Assembly (NCBI RefSeq): GCF_037975245.1 | Contig: NC_092570.1 | Span: 2,809,501-2,873,500 of the forward strand | Origin: Apostichopus japonicus | Taxonomy: Eukaryota > Echinodermata > Holothuroidea > Aspidochirotida > Stichopodidae | Direction: 5' to 3' | Length of the DNA stretch: 64,000 nucleotides | In this document: positions 47,101-58,500 of the stretch, one piece after another | Layout: each line of letters begins with the position of its first letter | Numbering within the stretch: the first letter of the stretch is position 1 | Position numbers and translations under genes: made by a program | Notes under the pieces: generated by a model | The model's database searches: none | What the model was told of the DNA's origin: nothing | Seen by the model: only the letters and a program-made list of their open reading frames with translations

Positions 47101-49156
47101 ACCTTGCATCAAAGCTTGAAATTACAGTACTAGTGATATCATAAAACATTTTAAAAAAAACCTGAATTCTTTTATAAAATCCAATCTGTGACAGTTGGTT
47201 CCTTGATGTTGTGTAAATAAAACAATACATTCAAAAATACAGGATTTACATAATCAAGGTTGGTATGATACTTTAAACTTACTATAAAGCAGCTTGTCAG
47301 GGCTATGACTGAAATGACGGCACCTAAAGTTATCCCTACGTCTTGAAAGACTGAAAGATAAAGACAATTCACATTGTAAATCTTACATATTTAAAAAGAG
47401 ATCGAGAAAAGGACTGTTAACAAACTGCTATATCTTCTTCAAAAAGCCTGTTTAGGTGAATGATCAAACAGAACTTTACAGTAGGGGGTCTAACGATGCG
47501 ATACTGGTATGATCTTCTTCAGGAGCTAAAGTACCGAATTGAATTGAGACTAGAGGAACACAATTAAATGAGACAGATAACAGTCAGCTATAATGTACTG
47601 TCCATCTGTCTCTTTAGAAATGTATTCTCCGTTTGTTTTTTTTGTTCCAGCAAATTCTTCCAAATCTATTAACTCTTGATGGATTGCTCATGAATTGCCA
47701 ACAAGGGTATTTTAATTACATGCAAAGCCTTAAAGTTGAAAGATGACAAGCCCTTAACAGCTACAAGACAACTATAGGTCTGAATAACAGGCTTTACACT
47801 CCTGACTGCCATGAACAAGTGGGGTTTTATTTGTTTACACCAGTTGTAAGATGAACGCCATCGAGGGTGTAATATACATTTATTAATTGCAACTGAGACT
47901 GTTGTCTCAGAGCTTAACTGCCATGAACCAGACTTTCTTGCTTTAAAACTAAGAGCAGTGATGAATGGCTTGCCCATTTATTGCTTGAACATCGAAGCAG
48001 CTTTCATTTTGTTTGGTTCTTGGCTTCCCCTATATTCCCCCTCCCCCCCCTTACCTTCCCAGCCCCAAAACCAACACTGGTTTAGTTTACGCTAGCCTTC
48101 CTTTCACCATAGACTGAATGCATACATAATTCACACCTACTTGTACGCATACTGCAATATGATTTCGGAATATCGCATGGCTAACCAAAAAGTGTAATGA
48201 ATAGCTATATACTACAGTATTCTCAGCTAAGCAGGAGCCTGGAATTCTGAGTTGTGGGGGTGGGGGAAAATGGAGGTTCGGGGTCACCAACAAGTTAAGG
48301 AAGACCACAATTTTGTGTCATGTAGCTTGCAAAGTTATAGCCATTAATATTATTGGACTACACCATTGTATGTGTGCAGGTGAACCAAATTAAACCAGGT
48401 AGTGTGTCATCATTCAGCAAGCTGTCTAGTCTTCTACAGTAGACTATAGGCTATGAATCATAACATTATAAAACAACAGATGTTATGGCTGCAGGGTGCT
48501 AATAGTATAGACAGCACCATGATAAGCAATTGGACTACAAATGCTGGCATATATGTCCAAGCTGCATGTGAACCCTCCAATTGGTGTCATATGTGTCATA
48601 TATAATCATCGCATGAGAGATATAAATTATCAGTTTCGGTGAAATAATTGGTCCTGCATAGATGAACAGCTAGCGTACCACATTCTACTGTGGTTTTCTA
48701 GCTGCTCCCAGCTGGCTAAGTAACTTTGCTATTTAAAGAGAAGAAGTTCATAATTATAATCAGTATAGTTATTTTTACAATGATAAAGCGACCACAAATG
48801 TGGGAAAAACCTGCAAGGGATTTCAACTTACACATCGGGTGGGTTCCAATTCAACATTTTAACTCAAATTTGGACTCTTTTCAATTTTTTTAGAAAGTCA
48901 TTTCAGATGGGAAAACCATAGATTGCTCTTGGATGAAAAACCCTCCTAATTACTACGTGTATGACCCGGCCGGGTATTGTACCCGGAACCTCTCAATTAC
49001 TTAAACTCATTGCTTCAAATGCCACTGCCTTTATCCACTCGGGCACAGCACCGGTACTAGCTGGGAATCCTGTTAATTATACTTACTGTAACATTCAGCA
49101 CCCTCAATTAAAATCGCAAGAACAGCAAACAAAATCCAGCATGCCTGCAGAACCAT
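40895..49156 (-). CDS. PPxY-tailed small membrane protein, paralogue of gene A without visible Kazal exon (gene B)
   Basis: Minus-order exons: 49156-49087 (signal peptide), 47350-47283 (membrane helix), a tentative 44261-44229 (juxtamembrane) and 41179-40895 (tail, stop TAG). Phases (1, 0, 0) equal those at the matching junctions of gene A, and the tail starts QPPSSTSTPGANVS and ends LDLPPSYEEAMK as in gene A. Joined as seen it gives about 151 residues: signal peptide, almost no ectodomain, helix GITLGAVISVIALTSCFI, then a short Ser/Pro-rich tail with a PPxY WW ligand. No Kazal-like cysteine pattern with phase 1-1 ends was found in the 1.7 kb between the first two exons. Either the exon was lost or it is too diverged to see. 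Because the Kazal exon is symmetric, its loss would leave the frame intact. Confidence 0.72.
41505..41674. mobile_element. 170-bp fold-back (palindromic) element
   Basis: The left arm ACAAATAATGAATGGTT ... TAAATATTTCAT ... GTTGAAAG is repeated in inverse at the right (CTTTCAAC ... ATGAAATATTTGCA ... AACCATTCATTATTTGT). The centre is GTTCCATTCAAC-13 bases-GTTGAATGGAAC. The arms together are about 78 bp each with mismatches. It is in the last intron of gene B. Confidence 0.85.
43150..43890 (+). repeat. Dispersed tandem array of ~130-bp units (copy 2)
   Basis: About five diverged units of the family at 9713-10108, with AATGTGGTAC, AAATATGAGATC, CCAAGCTTCC, GAGATAT and CACAATTTGACC in fixed order. 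It ends GTCACACATACAC, like copy 1. It lies in gene B's last or penultimate intron. Nuclear-receptor-like half sites are mostly degraded here. Confidence 0.85.
44229..44261 (-). CDS. Gene B juxtamembrane exon (tentative)
   Basis: 33 bp after a strong acceptor (TTTTGTTTTCAG); encodes CAMKMYEICNT and keeps phase 0-0 like the gene A exon GIFCCIGYKAKQRATE. The donor (GTTGGT) is weak, so this is the least certain exon. The helix exon could instead splice to another site or straight to the tail. Confidence 0.35.
45273..46832. repeat. 1.56-kb minisatellite, 22-bp unit (ACTTTCACACAATAGGCACTAT)n
   Basis: Roughly 65-70 copies. The left part is variable (TAGGTGCTA, CACCATAGGC, GATACTTTC variants, 18-bp short units). 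The right part is more homogeneous and shows higher-order duplication: the block with CATAGGCAATTACTTTCACA and ATATACTGTACTTTC occurs near 46290 and again near 46455. It lies in gene B's intron between the helix and tail exons. Confidence 0.95.
46955..47160 (-). mobile_element. T1-family element, copy 5 (partial)
   Basis: It starts AGGCACGTAGCCAGGAATTT and contains CAGATCGCTGGAAATGGCAC and AGTGATATCATAAAACATTT, closely matching 32237-32460. The GC-rich end is missing. It lies 120 bp from the gene B helix exon. Confidence 0.7.
47283..47350 (-). CDS. Gene B exon 2 (transmembrane helix)
   Basis: 68 bp; acceptor TATCTTTCAG, donor GTAAGT. Encodes FQDVGITLGAVISVIALTSC then FI, with phase 1 start and phase 0 end exactly as the helix exon of gene A (which is 12 bp shorter). 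Confidence 0.78.
48750..49047 (-). mobile_element. tRNA-derived SINE, family 2, copy B
   Basis: On the minus strand the head reads TGCCCGAGTGGATAAAGGC with GGTTCCGGGTACAATACCC at the B-box position, a class II (Leu/Ser-like) tRNA shape. The body TTCCCATCTGAAATGACTTTC and TTTGAGTTAAAATGTTGAAT continues to GTAAAAATAACTATACTG and an ATTATAATTATG tail. It lies in gene B intron 1, close to the exon 1 donor. Confidence 0.85.
49087..49156 (-). CDS. Gene B exon 1 (signal peptide)
   Basis: ATG at 49156, context ACTATGG. 70 bp, donor GTAAGTATA, phase 1 as in gene A. Encodes MVLQACWILFAVLAILIEGA then ECY, a clean signal peptide. SINE family 2 copy B begins about 40 bp inside the following intron. Confidence 0.75.
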
Positions 49157-50586
49157 AGTGTTCCTGTGTTTTCTTGAGGTCTCTTCAAAATAATCTAATT
49201 AAGATATAAGACCTAGGTGAACAAGAGCACTGAAGAAAGAGTAAAAATGATCAGTTCATATAGTAAGGGCTTCATTATTGATGCAACTTCGTAATTGACA
49301 CACCTTCAAAAAATTTTAGCAACGATAAAGCTTTTACGACCCTCCCCCCCCCCCCCCCGTTTTGCACATTGTTTGGCATTTGGAAATATTACTCACTAAA
49401 AATAACCAAAATTACCTCAGTTGATACCACTACTCTATGGGACCTGACCTGTCTGAGCTACTGTAAGTTAGAGGCTCAGGGCATAGCAAACACATCCAAA
49501 GTCAATGGATGTATACTAAGGTCTACAATACAGTTATCGACATGTGTCAATTTAGAGGTATGAAAGAACTTGACAATGCAGACATTTTGTGGTCAAATTC
49601 TGCCCAGCTGTACCTGTGTAGGCACAGAACAATAAATATTTTGAGATCAGTACATTTCTGAGGAACTACACAAATGAAAAACGCATACAGTTGAGTGATT
49701 TTGATTTTTTCGTTGATGGACATCGTTAATCAAAAAATACTGGGGTATTATCTGTTGTCGACTTAAAAATAATACCGGTTACCTTGAGGCTATTGTATAC
49801 CCTTACTCCTTAGATTCTAACTTAGAAATATAATACTTACTTGAAATATGTGATTACAGTTCGTTCGGCTTTTCGGATGTCGCTCCTTTTCGAAAGTTCT
49901 TAGTAGTCTAACTAGTCAGATAGTAAATTATAATAAGTAATAGTACCATGTAGTGAATATTACTCAAATAAGGAAAATAACAAACAACCTAATACAGTAG
50001 TACTATTAATAGTACAGTATCGATTGTCTGAAAAGCGTGAACTTTCGGATAGCTTTGAATGTGTACAATGTGTAAAAGAAAATGGTCACGGCTATTTTTA
50101 AAAATTGTGGCCTGGTGTGCTGGTAATCATAATTTGAATTGAGAACCAAGCTATAATGCACTTTCAGCCAACAAGCATTCGCTGTGCAGACTAACACTTG
50201 AGTGAAAGCAATGTTCTGTTCGACCGTATCTATAGCCGATTACTTCATGGGGCTTCCCCTGATAGTAACCGCATGCGCAGTAGTTATTCTCTGTAGTCTC
50301 GTACTCCACATAGAGGGGTATAAACCTTTTTGAGTGTTTAATTATCAGTAGTAGTTTCACAAAACTTTGTAGTGTAAGTTTCAGCATGATAAATTAACTG
50401 TTATAATTGGAACACAACCTAAATGTTAAGCCTTATTCACTGATCCTCCCTCCCTTCATGCTCTAGGACTATTCATATCAATTAAATCAACGGTTTCTCT
50501 ACATATTCCCTAAACTGTTTTTAAGTCCTTTGTCAGATTATTTTTGATATTTTGTCTGTTATTTGCTTATTAATATTTACATATAC
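49157..50586. other. Intergenic, gene B upstream side
   Basis: The presumed promoter region of gene B. It has a poly(C) run at about 49344 and otherwise AT-rich unique sequence. No exon or RNA gene was recognised. Confidence 0.5.
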
Positions 50587-51280
50587 TTACATAAAGGATT
50601 CATATCTCATTTTGATGAAACATTTCATAACCTCAGAACGAAATATAGAACTAGCTTCCTGAGATAGAAATTTGGCACAAACAGTATTCCACATAGTAGA
50701 CACAAGTGCCGATTACCTTCAATTTTTTTCATTAATAAACTTTGCAGGTTTACATCTTTTAAGCAAACAATATTTTTAGTTTGTTCTGTTGTCCTTACCA
50801 TTTCTTCCATGCGTTTGAAAAAATAAATACACTATCATTGACTCGAAAAAGCCGCCTCTATTCTGTATTTGAAACCACTCATTTGAATAAGCCAGAAATG
50901 AGTCTGCAGCTGGGCTTTTATCTTGAGACCACTTTGATAAAATTTTGACATATTGAGCAGCAAGTTCATTGCTTTGCATTTTATTGTATTTTTTTTTAAA
51001 TTAATTTATATGATACATAACCAGCACATTACCGCAATGCCTGTTCCTCTGTCTGAGTCAATGCTTCAGGGGTCACGTTTAAGGTTGTTGCTGGCATGTC
51101 ACTTTCCAGCAAGGTTGCTAATAGGGAGGAAAACATCTTTTCCAGGGCATGCTGTAAAAGAAATATTTCTTCTTCTGCTTTCCTTTGGATATTGACCTCA
51201 TTTAGGAGTTTCTGCCATCTTCTTAAAGTTTTATCCATTGATCTATACTTGAGGAATTCATGCCAAATCTCACCCTTCAC
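50587..51280 (-). pseudogene. Decayed transposon-type ORF (C-terminal part)
   Basis: Pieces in successive frames on the minus strand read as one protein. They are GEIWHEFLKYRSMD to LTQTEEQALR (51280-51029); AGYVSYKL after a stop at the expected Tyr; ELAAQYVKILSKWSQ to FLAYSNEWFQIQNRGGFF (50979 on); MEEMVRTTEQTKNIVCLKDV to LMKKIEGNRHL (from 50810); and WNTVCAKFLSQEASSIF to MRYESFM. The EExALRYVAGY, EWxxxxNRGGxF and KxEGNxL pattern is one I associate with transposon-derived ORFs common in marine invertebrates. At least one stop and three frameshifts (one at a run of A) show it is dead. There is no ATG at the left frame and the N-terminal part is missing. Confidence 0.75.
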
Positions 51281-54200
51281 TTAATCAGAAAATGTGGTCC
51301 CTCTTATTTTCTTAGTTATCGACCACTGTTTATACTATACCACTTTGTTCTATTGTTCTTATGTATAGACGAAATAAATTAAATGAAATAATAGGCTGCC
51401 TATCTTAAATGCGGCATAACTGTTGCCCCCAAATATGCTAGAAAAGCAGGGGTTGAAGCCAGCAGGGGTAGGTAAGTAGGGGATGGCTAGGTAGGGGTAT
51501 GGGTTAAGAAGAGGCAATTTAACATATAAGATTAGGGATGGGGTAGTTCTCCCCAATCCCCTAGGGGATTGGCAGGATATGGAGGGGTAGAAACCAAGCA
51601 GGAGAGGAAAGGAAATAGTGGCAGGGTCATAAGACAGGTAAATAGAATAATAATAATAATATACCTAATTTACTTTTATTTCTACAAAACGAGACTAATT
51701 TGAATGAGAGAGAGTACTATTTTTGATGCCTTTCATTAAGTTTATTTCAGTATATTACAGTTTATGATATCATATTATATAAAAAATAACTGGTAACTAG
51801 TAATAACTGGTAAATAAAGGAAGTTTGCGAAATATTCAGTACGTGTTCTGTCTTCAACTTATAGAAATATAGGCTACAATTGGTCACAACCTTCATTTTA
51901 TTGAACGATATGAAAAGAGATAAAAATAATGACCAAGCATTGGATGTGCAAACAATAGCAAAAAAGTACCATATTTTCACCATCTTGATAAACCTTTGCA
52001 TATACACTGATATTTTGCAATGAACTTCCACTTCAATTGCTGACTTGCATGGCTTCTTAATTATAACCTGCATATATATATCACTTGTCAAGCCACTGAC
52101 CAAAGATACCAAAACTGAAAAATACCTCCTATAATTAATTTACAGAATCGAGACACGATACCAACCAGCATATATTAGTCTATGTGGTTGAGATACATGT
52201 CATGTACATCTTCACCATACAGCTAAAGTAAAACTGATATCTTTTGGGAGACATAGCAGATTTAAAGTGCCACGATTACCCACAAGGTTGAAGACTTGAT
52301 CAAGTCTAAACATGTTACCACCGAGCCACTTGTGCTTCATTGATTTTATGTTTTATCTTCATGTATTTCTGATGTTTAGTTTCTCTAGTGGAGGTGGTGG
52401 GTTTTGCAAATGCAGTATCTAAAAAATATCGCAGCTCTCGACCAGACCAACGATGGGATTGGTTTCAACCCTTACATTGGCATTGGCATTTGCACTTGAA
52501 CATGTGAACAGAAAAACAGAAAAAAAGTAAAATATTTCAAATCCTTGTGGTACTATGACATCACAGGTTTACAAAATGACAGCTCCCAGACCGGCATTTT
52601 TAAACGAGGATGTCTTCCAAATGGAACAAGATTTTTGTCGTAGCTTCTTGAGGGAGCTGTTCATGACATATGATCTATGTCATCTAAGTTACAGACGATG
52701 GTAGGATTTGTGTCTCCTTTAACAATGGACAAAGACAAAGTTTACTCAACTGAGTTAGTTAACCGAAATAACTGGTAGTAATCACCCGCATTTAATATGC
52801 ATTTTGTACAAAGAAATCATTTTTAGGCCTAATTATGGAAATTTGCAAAATTCTGCAGGATATCAACTTGCAGAGGACGGTATAATGAGCCAGGTACCCA
52901 GTCACTACTGTTCAAAAATATAACTATACTTGACGAAAATATTGATTGAAAAACAAACCAGATATTAAATACAAGACTTGACCCACAAAATAAAGTGACT
53001 TAATAGCAATTTCAATTAAAAATATGCACAAAATTAGCAACAGCATATTCATTCATTTTACTTTGGTTAGATTAAGGTGTGATACGGTCCAACCACATCA
53101 GTACTAGCTCTGATTTTCAAGCCTGAGAAAATTATGACTTTTCATAGGAAAATTTTTCCAAAATTTCATCTGAATGTCTTGCGATGGATGGACTAGGTGA
53201 TCTTGAGAAAGATAATTATAATAAACCATAAAAGCGTTACCATGATAACACATCAAAATTGTTTCAAAATTGATCTGGCATTGGGCCTAAAGAACAACCA
53301 GTTGCTATCCTTCATACATTACGCCGCCACATTTCGGCAAATTCGATCAAGTGACTAATGCAGGTATTTCTTATTACCATGAAGGTTTCAAGCAGCTAGT
53401 AATTTGTCTTACTAATTTAAGCAAACAACAGCAACTCCATCCCAATTCTAATATGCAAAGTAATTAATAACAAGTCGTCAATACTTTGATTTCAAAACTC
53501 TTTCCTACAATCAGATAAGCTTTTATGAATAAATTGAGTTGTACATTGGCAGTCTTGTTTCTAATTTGTGCAAAATCTGTACAAATATATTAAAACAGAA
53601 AATATTTTCAGGAATGAAGATATACAGGCGGCGATGTTGACCAAGAATCACTAACAATTTGAACTTGTAAAATTATGAGTCTGCTCAAGTAGTGAAGTAG
53701 AAAAACAGTTGAAATACCCCTTAAAACTATGACTGGAGTTATTTCAAGTTTCAATTAACATTTGAAAATGCGCCCATTAATACCACTGCCAAAACAGTTT
53801 ACCTGCCTCGGGCATTTGAATAGGCTCTTGCGGTAGATTGCGGGAAATTTGAGCTGTGCAAGTGACTTTCCCACGCTCGTTTTCCTTTGCTAGGCTTGGT
53901 GGGTTGATTATGTAATACACCGGCTAACATTTCAGATTAAGAACCTTGAAAGGTGAAGAAGTGGGCAGTGGCGAAAAATGAATGGCAGTCTTACTAAAGT
54001 ACGAATTTTCAAATGAGTTATTTTAGATGCTTTTGAATAGTACACAAACTACTTGATATACTACAATTTGAAGTTCTATTTAGATAAATATATAAATAAA
54101 TATTTATATATGAAGTTCAAAGCGCTGGATGGCTCTTTGTATTGAATTGTATTAAATAAGACAAGCACCAAAATTATTACGTTTTCATTTTAAATACAGC

Positions 54201-55375
54201 TCTTGTCATCTATCATGATCTTCTCAACTGGATGGATAAATTAGACAACTTACTGGAAGTTAAAAATGCTTGGTATCTTTATTAACAGAAATGGCAAGTG
54301 ATAAATTGAGTTTAATTTGTCAGCCTTAAGAGCTGATTATATAAAAAATTAGATACGTGGTCTTAAATCCGTTAAAGGGATACATCCCCATGGCAAACAT
54401 TGTTGCACTTATATGGAAGAAAAAGGCATTCCACCCTTTCAGTTATAACCTTTTATCTTGATATCTTGTCCTTGTCAACCTAGTGTGGGGGGTAAAAAAG
54501 GTTCCCCTACTCCAAAAAGTGGAACACGGTAGGCAGTCTGTGATGTCATCATGGCATTTGTATTTTCAAAATGCATTATTTACCTAACACAATCTTATTG
54601 TTGATTTACCCTTGAAGTGTGATATATTTGGAATGTTTGCTTAATTAGCTGTCAATCTTTGCTGATCTTAGAACTCCATCAAAATTCAGAGATATATTAT
54701 TTTTATTATAGAGAGGAACAAGAACATTTTTGACATTATTAACTCCGTTTCTTGCAGATACATTCGCAAAGTAACACACAGAGATTTATATCTTTGCCAT
54801 ACAAAATGTTATGAGCATGTGGGTTTGACCGTAAAATAATAAAAGTGATTTTGCTAAACAATTAAAGTGAGTCACCTGAAATCCCTTAATGCCCTGTGAT
54901 ATATGTGTTATTAACCACAAGAATTTCTAGCTTTCTAAAAACTCACAGTAAAACCTAAATTTGCTTTTTGCAGCATTGCCTTCTCTTGATAGATGTTAAA
55001 GCTCCTATTTGTAAGTTTGACTCCAGCGACAGCTATTAATTTATTGCTAACAGATTCAACATCTTCCTCGGAAATATGAAAGCAAATAATTCCTCTAACA
55101 GCCGCACAAAATGTTTCAGTACTTAGTATTCTGTTACCTTGGAAACATATCTCAACATAGTATGTATATTTTCAAGATTAATATGGTTCTTCTCCTCATA
55201 GCTTTTATATGCCTTAATAAAAATGGTTATAGATTGAGTTAAGGTCCCCCCCCTAATAACTCATAGGAATTATGTAGAAAATAAAAATAAAAACCAAAAA
55301 CCTCTCATATATATGACCAATTACATGGCTGTGGTGATACAGATATCGTGACACTAAACTGATGCGAGTCACATG
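51281..55375. other. 4-kb intergenic stretch without a gene
   Basis: Unique AT-rich DNA. Noted only: a GGGGTAGGTAAGTAGGGG-type G-rich stretch (51450-51600) and the dispersed repeat fragment at 52556-52632. The segment next to 55375 must carry the 3' UTR of SDR gene 2. Confidence 0.5.
52556..52632. repeat. Dispersed repeat fragment (partner at 8070-8145)
   Basis: See the partner entry; shared blocks are TTTACAAAATGACA, TTTAAACGAGGATGTC and GGAACAAGAT. No structure indicating a transposon class was seen. Confidence 0.55.
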
Positions 55376-55504
55376 TCACTGCGAAGCGGGTCTTCCCTTA
55401 TATTGCGGCGTCTTGTGTATCCTCCCCAACTCGATGAGAGAATAGACCATTTCAATTATACAAGGTTTGGGCTGTATTGGTTCTATCTTCAGTACTTCCC
55501 TCAT
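55376..55504 (-). CDS. SDR gene 2, exon 8 (C-terminus)
   Basis: 129 bp including TGA; acceptor GTTCTCAG. Encodes MREVLKIEPIQPKPCIIEMV then YSLIELGRIHKTPQYKGRPASQ. The EMVYSLIE helix is the usual end of the family. The longer open frame over part of this exon is in a different phase. Confidence 0.88.
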   Translation of the reverse strand: MREVLKIEPIQPKPCIIEMVYSLIELGRIHKTPQYKGRPASQ

Positions 55505-58500
55505 CTGAGAACGAAAATGGCAAATTTAGCATCGTTATAAATAAAAGAGACATCAAGGATAAGCACACAAGAATAACCTCAACCTGGTTACAAGTTAACA
55601 TCAACATTATAATCTTACTGTCATGATGAAACATTTCAAATGTCATAGAAAATAACCTCAACCTGTTTACAAGTTAACATCAATGTTATTTCACAAAATC
55701 TGAACCTCTATGTAAAACACAAAATAACCTCCACATAAGTAAACACTAACTTCCCTTTACTCACAACTTTATCTCAATGTCAACCAACATATCCTTGATA
55801 TCATCACAAAATAACCGCAGTGTCATCACAAAACAACCTCAGTGTCATCACAAAATAACCTGTGTCATCACAAAATGACCTCATTGTCATCACAAAATAA
55901 CCTGTGCTATCACAAAATAACCTGTGCTATCACAACATAACCTTAGTGTCATCACAAAATAACCTTAGTGTCATCACAAAATGACCTCAGTGTCATCGAC
56001 AAATAACCAACTGCCTAACTGCTACCAAAGTTCCACCTCTCTTGTGTACACCCCCTCTTCAATACCCATAGGCTGGATGCTGCAATAATCAATAAAGATA
56101 CATACCCTGGTATTGTCGAAGGATGTCACAATCTCCCAGCGGTCCTTAACAAGTCTCATCGAGGAATCAAAGAAGGAAAGAATCGTGCACAGCATCCTCG
56201 GCATAGTTCGAGTCGTCGGATTATAACCTGCAGGAAGATGAGGGATCAAGATACCACAGAAATGATCAAAAAAAAGAAGAAAAGAAAAAGTTATATAAAG
56301 TCAGTTAAACTCAAAGCCCTTTTATGCCATCTATATTTATTTATAAAAGTCATAAAATACGATCAATTATATGCACAAATGAAAACCAAATAATTAATTA
56401 AAAAGTGATGATAAAAAAGGCAGATTAAAAGACAATAAATGGTATAAGAAATTATGAATATTAAAATACTTCAAAGGATTTCAAAACTCCATTTTGCATC
56501 AAAAGTGCAGCGCTGTAAATAATGGACATTTCTGAAAAGTGTGATTCTAAAACTTGGAGTGATTGCAGGAATTTGTAAATTGTAGTTTTGCCTGATTGCA
56601 CAGTGAGGTCAATTCATGATGTAGAGTATGACCTTTATGCCATCATCAAATGACTAAATCATCTTTGCCATTTGTATAACTTGAGAGAGAATGGAATAAA
56701 ATACTGCTGTCAAGTCTTGCGTACATTTGTTAGGCAGCCATATTATACTTCAGAAAGAAAAAAAAACCAACAGTACAATTATAACGCTACTCCACATTTT
56801 TCTATTGATCGCTCATTAAAGCTTAATTAGTTAACTTTATAATTTACCTTGGGGACCAAATTCTTCCTTCATAATGGCAGTCATATCTGTAAACCAAGCC
56901 GTTTCTCCACAGACAATGTGTCTGTGACCTGCGGGCAGGAAGTAATCGTTAACGAGAACAGTAACATTTGTAAGCATTGTCAATACAGCTATGATTACAC
57001 TCTCCCATCGCATATGGTACAGAAATTCAATAATTCATCAATCAAACAAATATTTTAGCACTTTCATTTCGCGATGAGGGTGGTCACTGGGCGGGATACA
57101 GATTGAAGCAAACATGTATTATCGCACAATTATTATTATTATTATTACCTAGTTTTAAAAAAGCCCCCTTTTCTATAAAATCGCTTTCCCATAAATCTGG
57201 AAATTTTTTTTGTCTCCAAAAATTGAGTTATGAAAATTGCGGAAGATAATAATTTTTGATATGATATTCCAAGGATGAAATGAGCAAGAGAAAGAAAAGC
57301 AAAATTACGACTGAACGGAGGCGACAAAATAAAATGAAGACCCACCAGCAGCTTCAGGTAATGTCATGGCAACAACATGGGCCTTGGCAACGTCTCGGAC
57401 ATCTACCACAGAGAACGCAACTCTAGGTAGCATTGGGTCTTTGCCAGACATTAGCCTCCTAATGGCATCGATGCTTGTCCCTCCTTGCTGTGTGAGGACA
57501 GGGCCAAGAATGAATGCTGGGTTTATCACTGCCATCTCAAACTTATCATCATCTAGAAAGGTTAGATCCAAATTAAAAAAAATAATGAAAAAATTGCATT
57601 ACATCCAAAGAGGGGGGTCATGATAAATTATTGTTTTATTTAATCTACAGATAAGCTCTTTAATACTTAATCGAAGAGATGACACAAACCCCAAAACATG
57701 TACAAATTTTCAATATATCAAGCAAAACACATGCGGATATGTAGGAGTCTAAACAGTAAAGAGTCAGTATCTATGGCAACGTGCTGATATTGGTACTAAC
57801 AGCATGCTGACCATTTTAAGGGCACCTTAGAACATGGCATTTCTCAATAAAGGCATTGAAGACTCGCCCCAAACCGTGTGCATAGCTCTGAAAAAGTTAA
57901 CTTTCCATTGCTTGCAAGTTTTCTTCTTGACGCTACAAAATGCAGACAGTAATGAAACGTGATACCTTGTTATCTTTTTTTCTGGACCTGAGATCAGTGA
58001 GTTCCATAACAACTCCCTGCTGAGACGTCAATCCCTGCTATGTACACTGTGTTGTTGGTATTGACCGTAGCTGTATGTACTGACTGTACACTAGTGTCTA
58101 ATTACCGACGGTAGCAAGCTGTGTGTATTTACAGGTGTCCAGGTACAGAAACTAAAACTACTCTTCAAGAGCACAAGTACAAATCCACAAGGACTAGTAT
58201 GAGTACAGCTCTATCTACTGTACTACATACTGGAGTACAAGTCTGGTACCAATGCTAAGTGCACATTTAAGGGATTGACTACAGCTATTATGTAAAGTAA
58301 TGACCAGGTTTTTGCACTAGCAGTTTGGCAGAACAACTTTAAGTTGAAAAATTAAAAAAATACCAGTTCTGTCAAAAACTATTTCTTACCACCTAGACTG
58401 TCCACATAATCCCATGCTGCCTTTTCTGCGAGTGTTTTACTCTTTGTGTAAGGGTCGACGTTTGGTTTGCTTAGATCTGTCCAATCTGCTTCTGTCATTT

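Noticed and set aside
47580-47700. Minus-strand TDGQYIIADC resembling a Kazal core
   Set aside because: The preceding cysteine is missing, the Tyr is misplaced, and no splice sites give phase 1-1.
48570-48700. Cys-containing minus-strand frame (ECGTLAVHLC ... LSCDDY) as the missing Kazal exon of gene B
   Set aside because: It lacks the C-x-SDG-x-TY pattern, has no usable donor, and its only acceptor lacks a pyrimidine tract.
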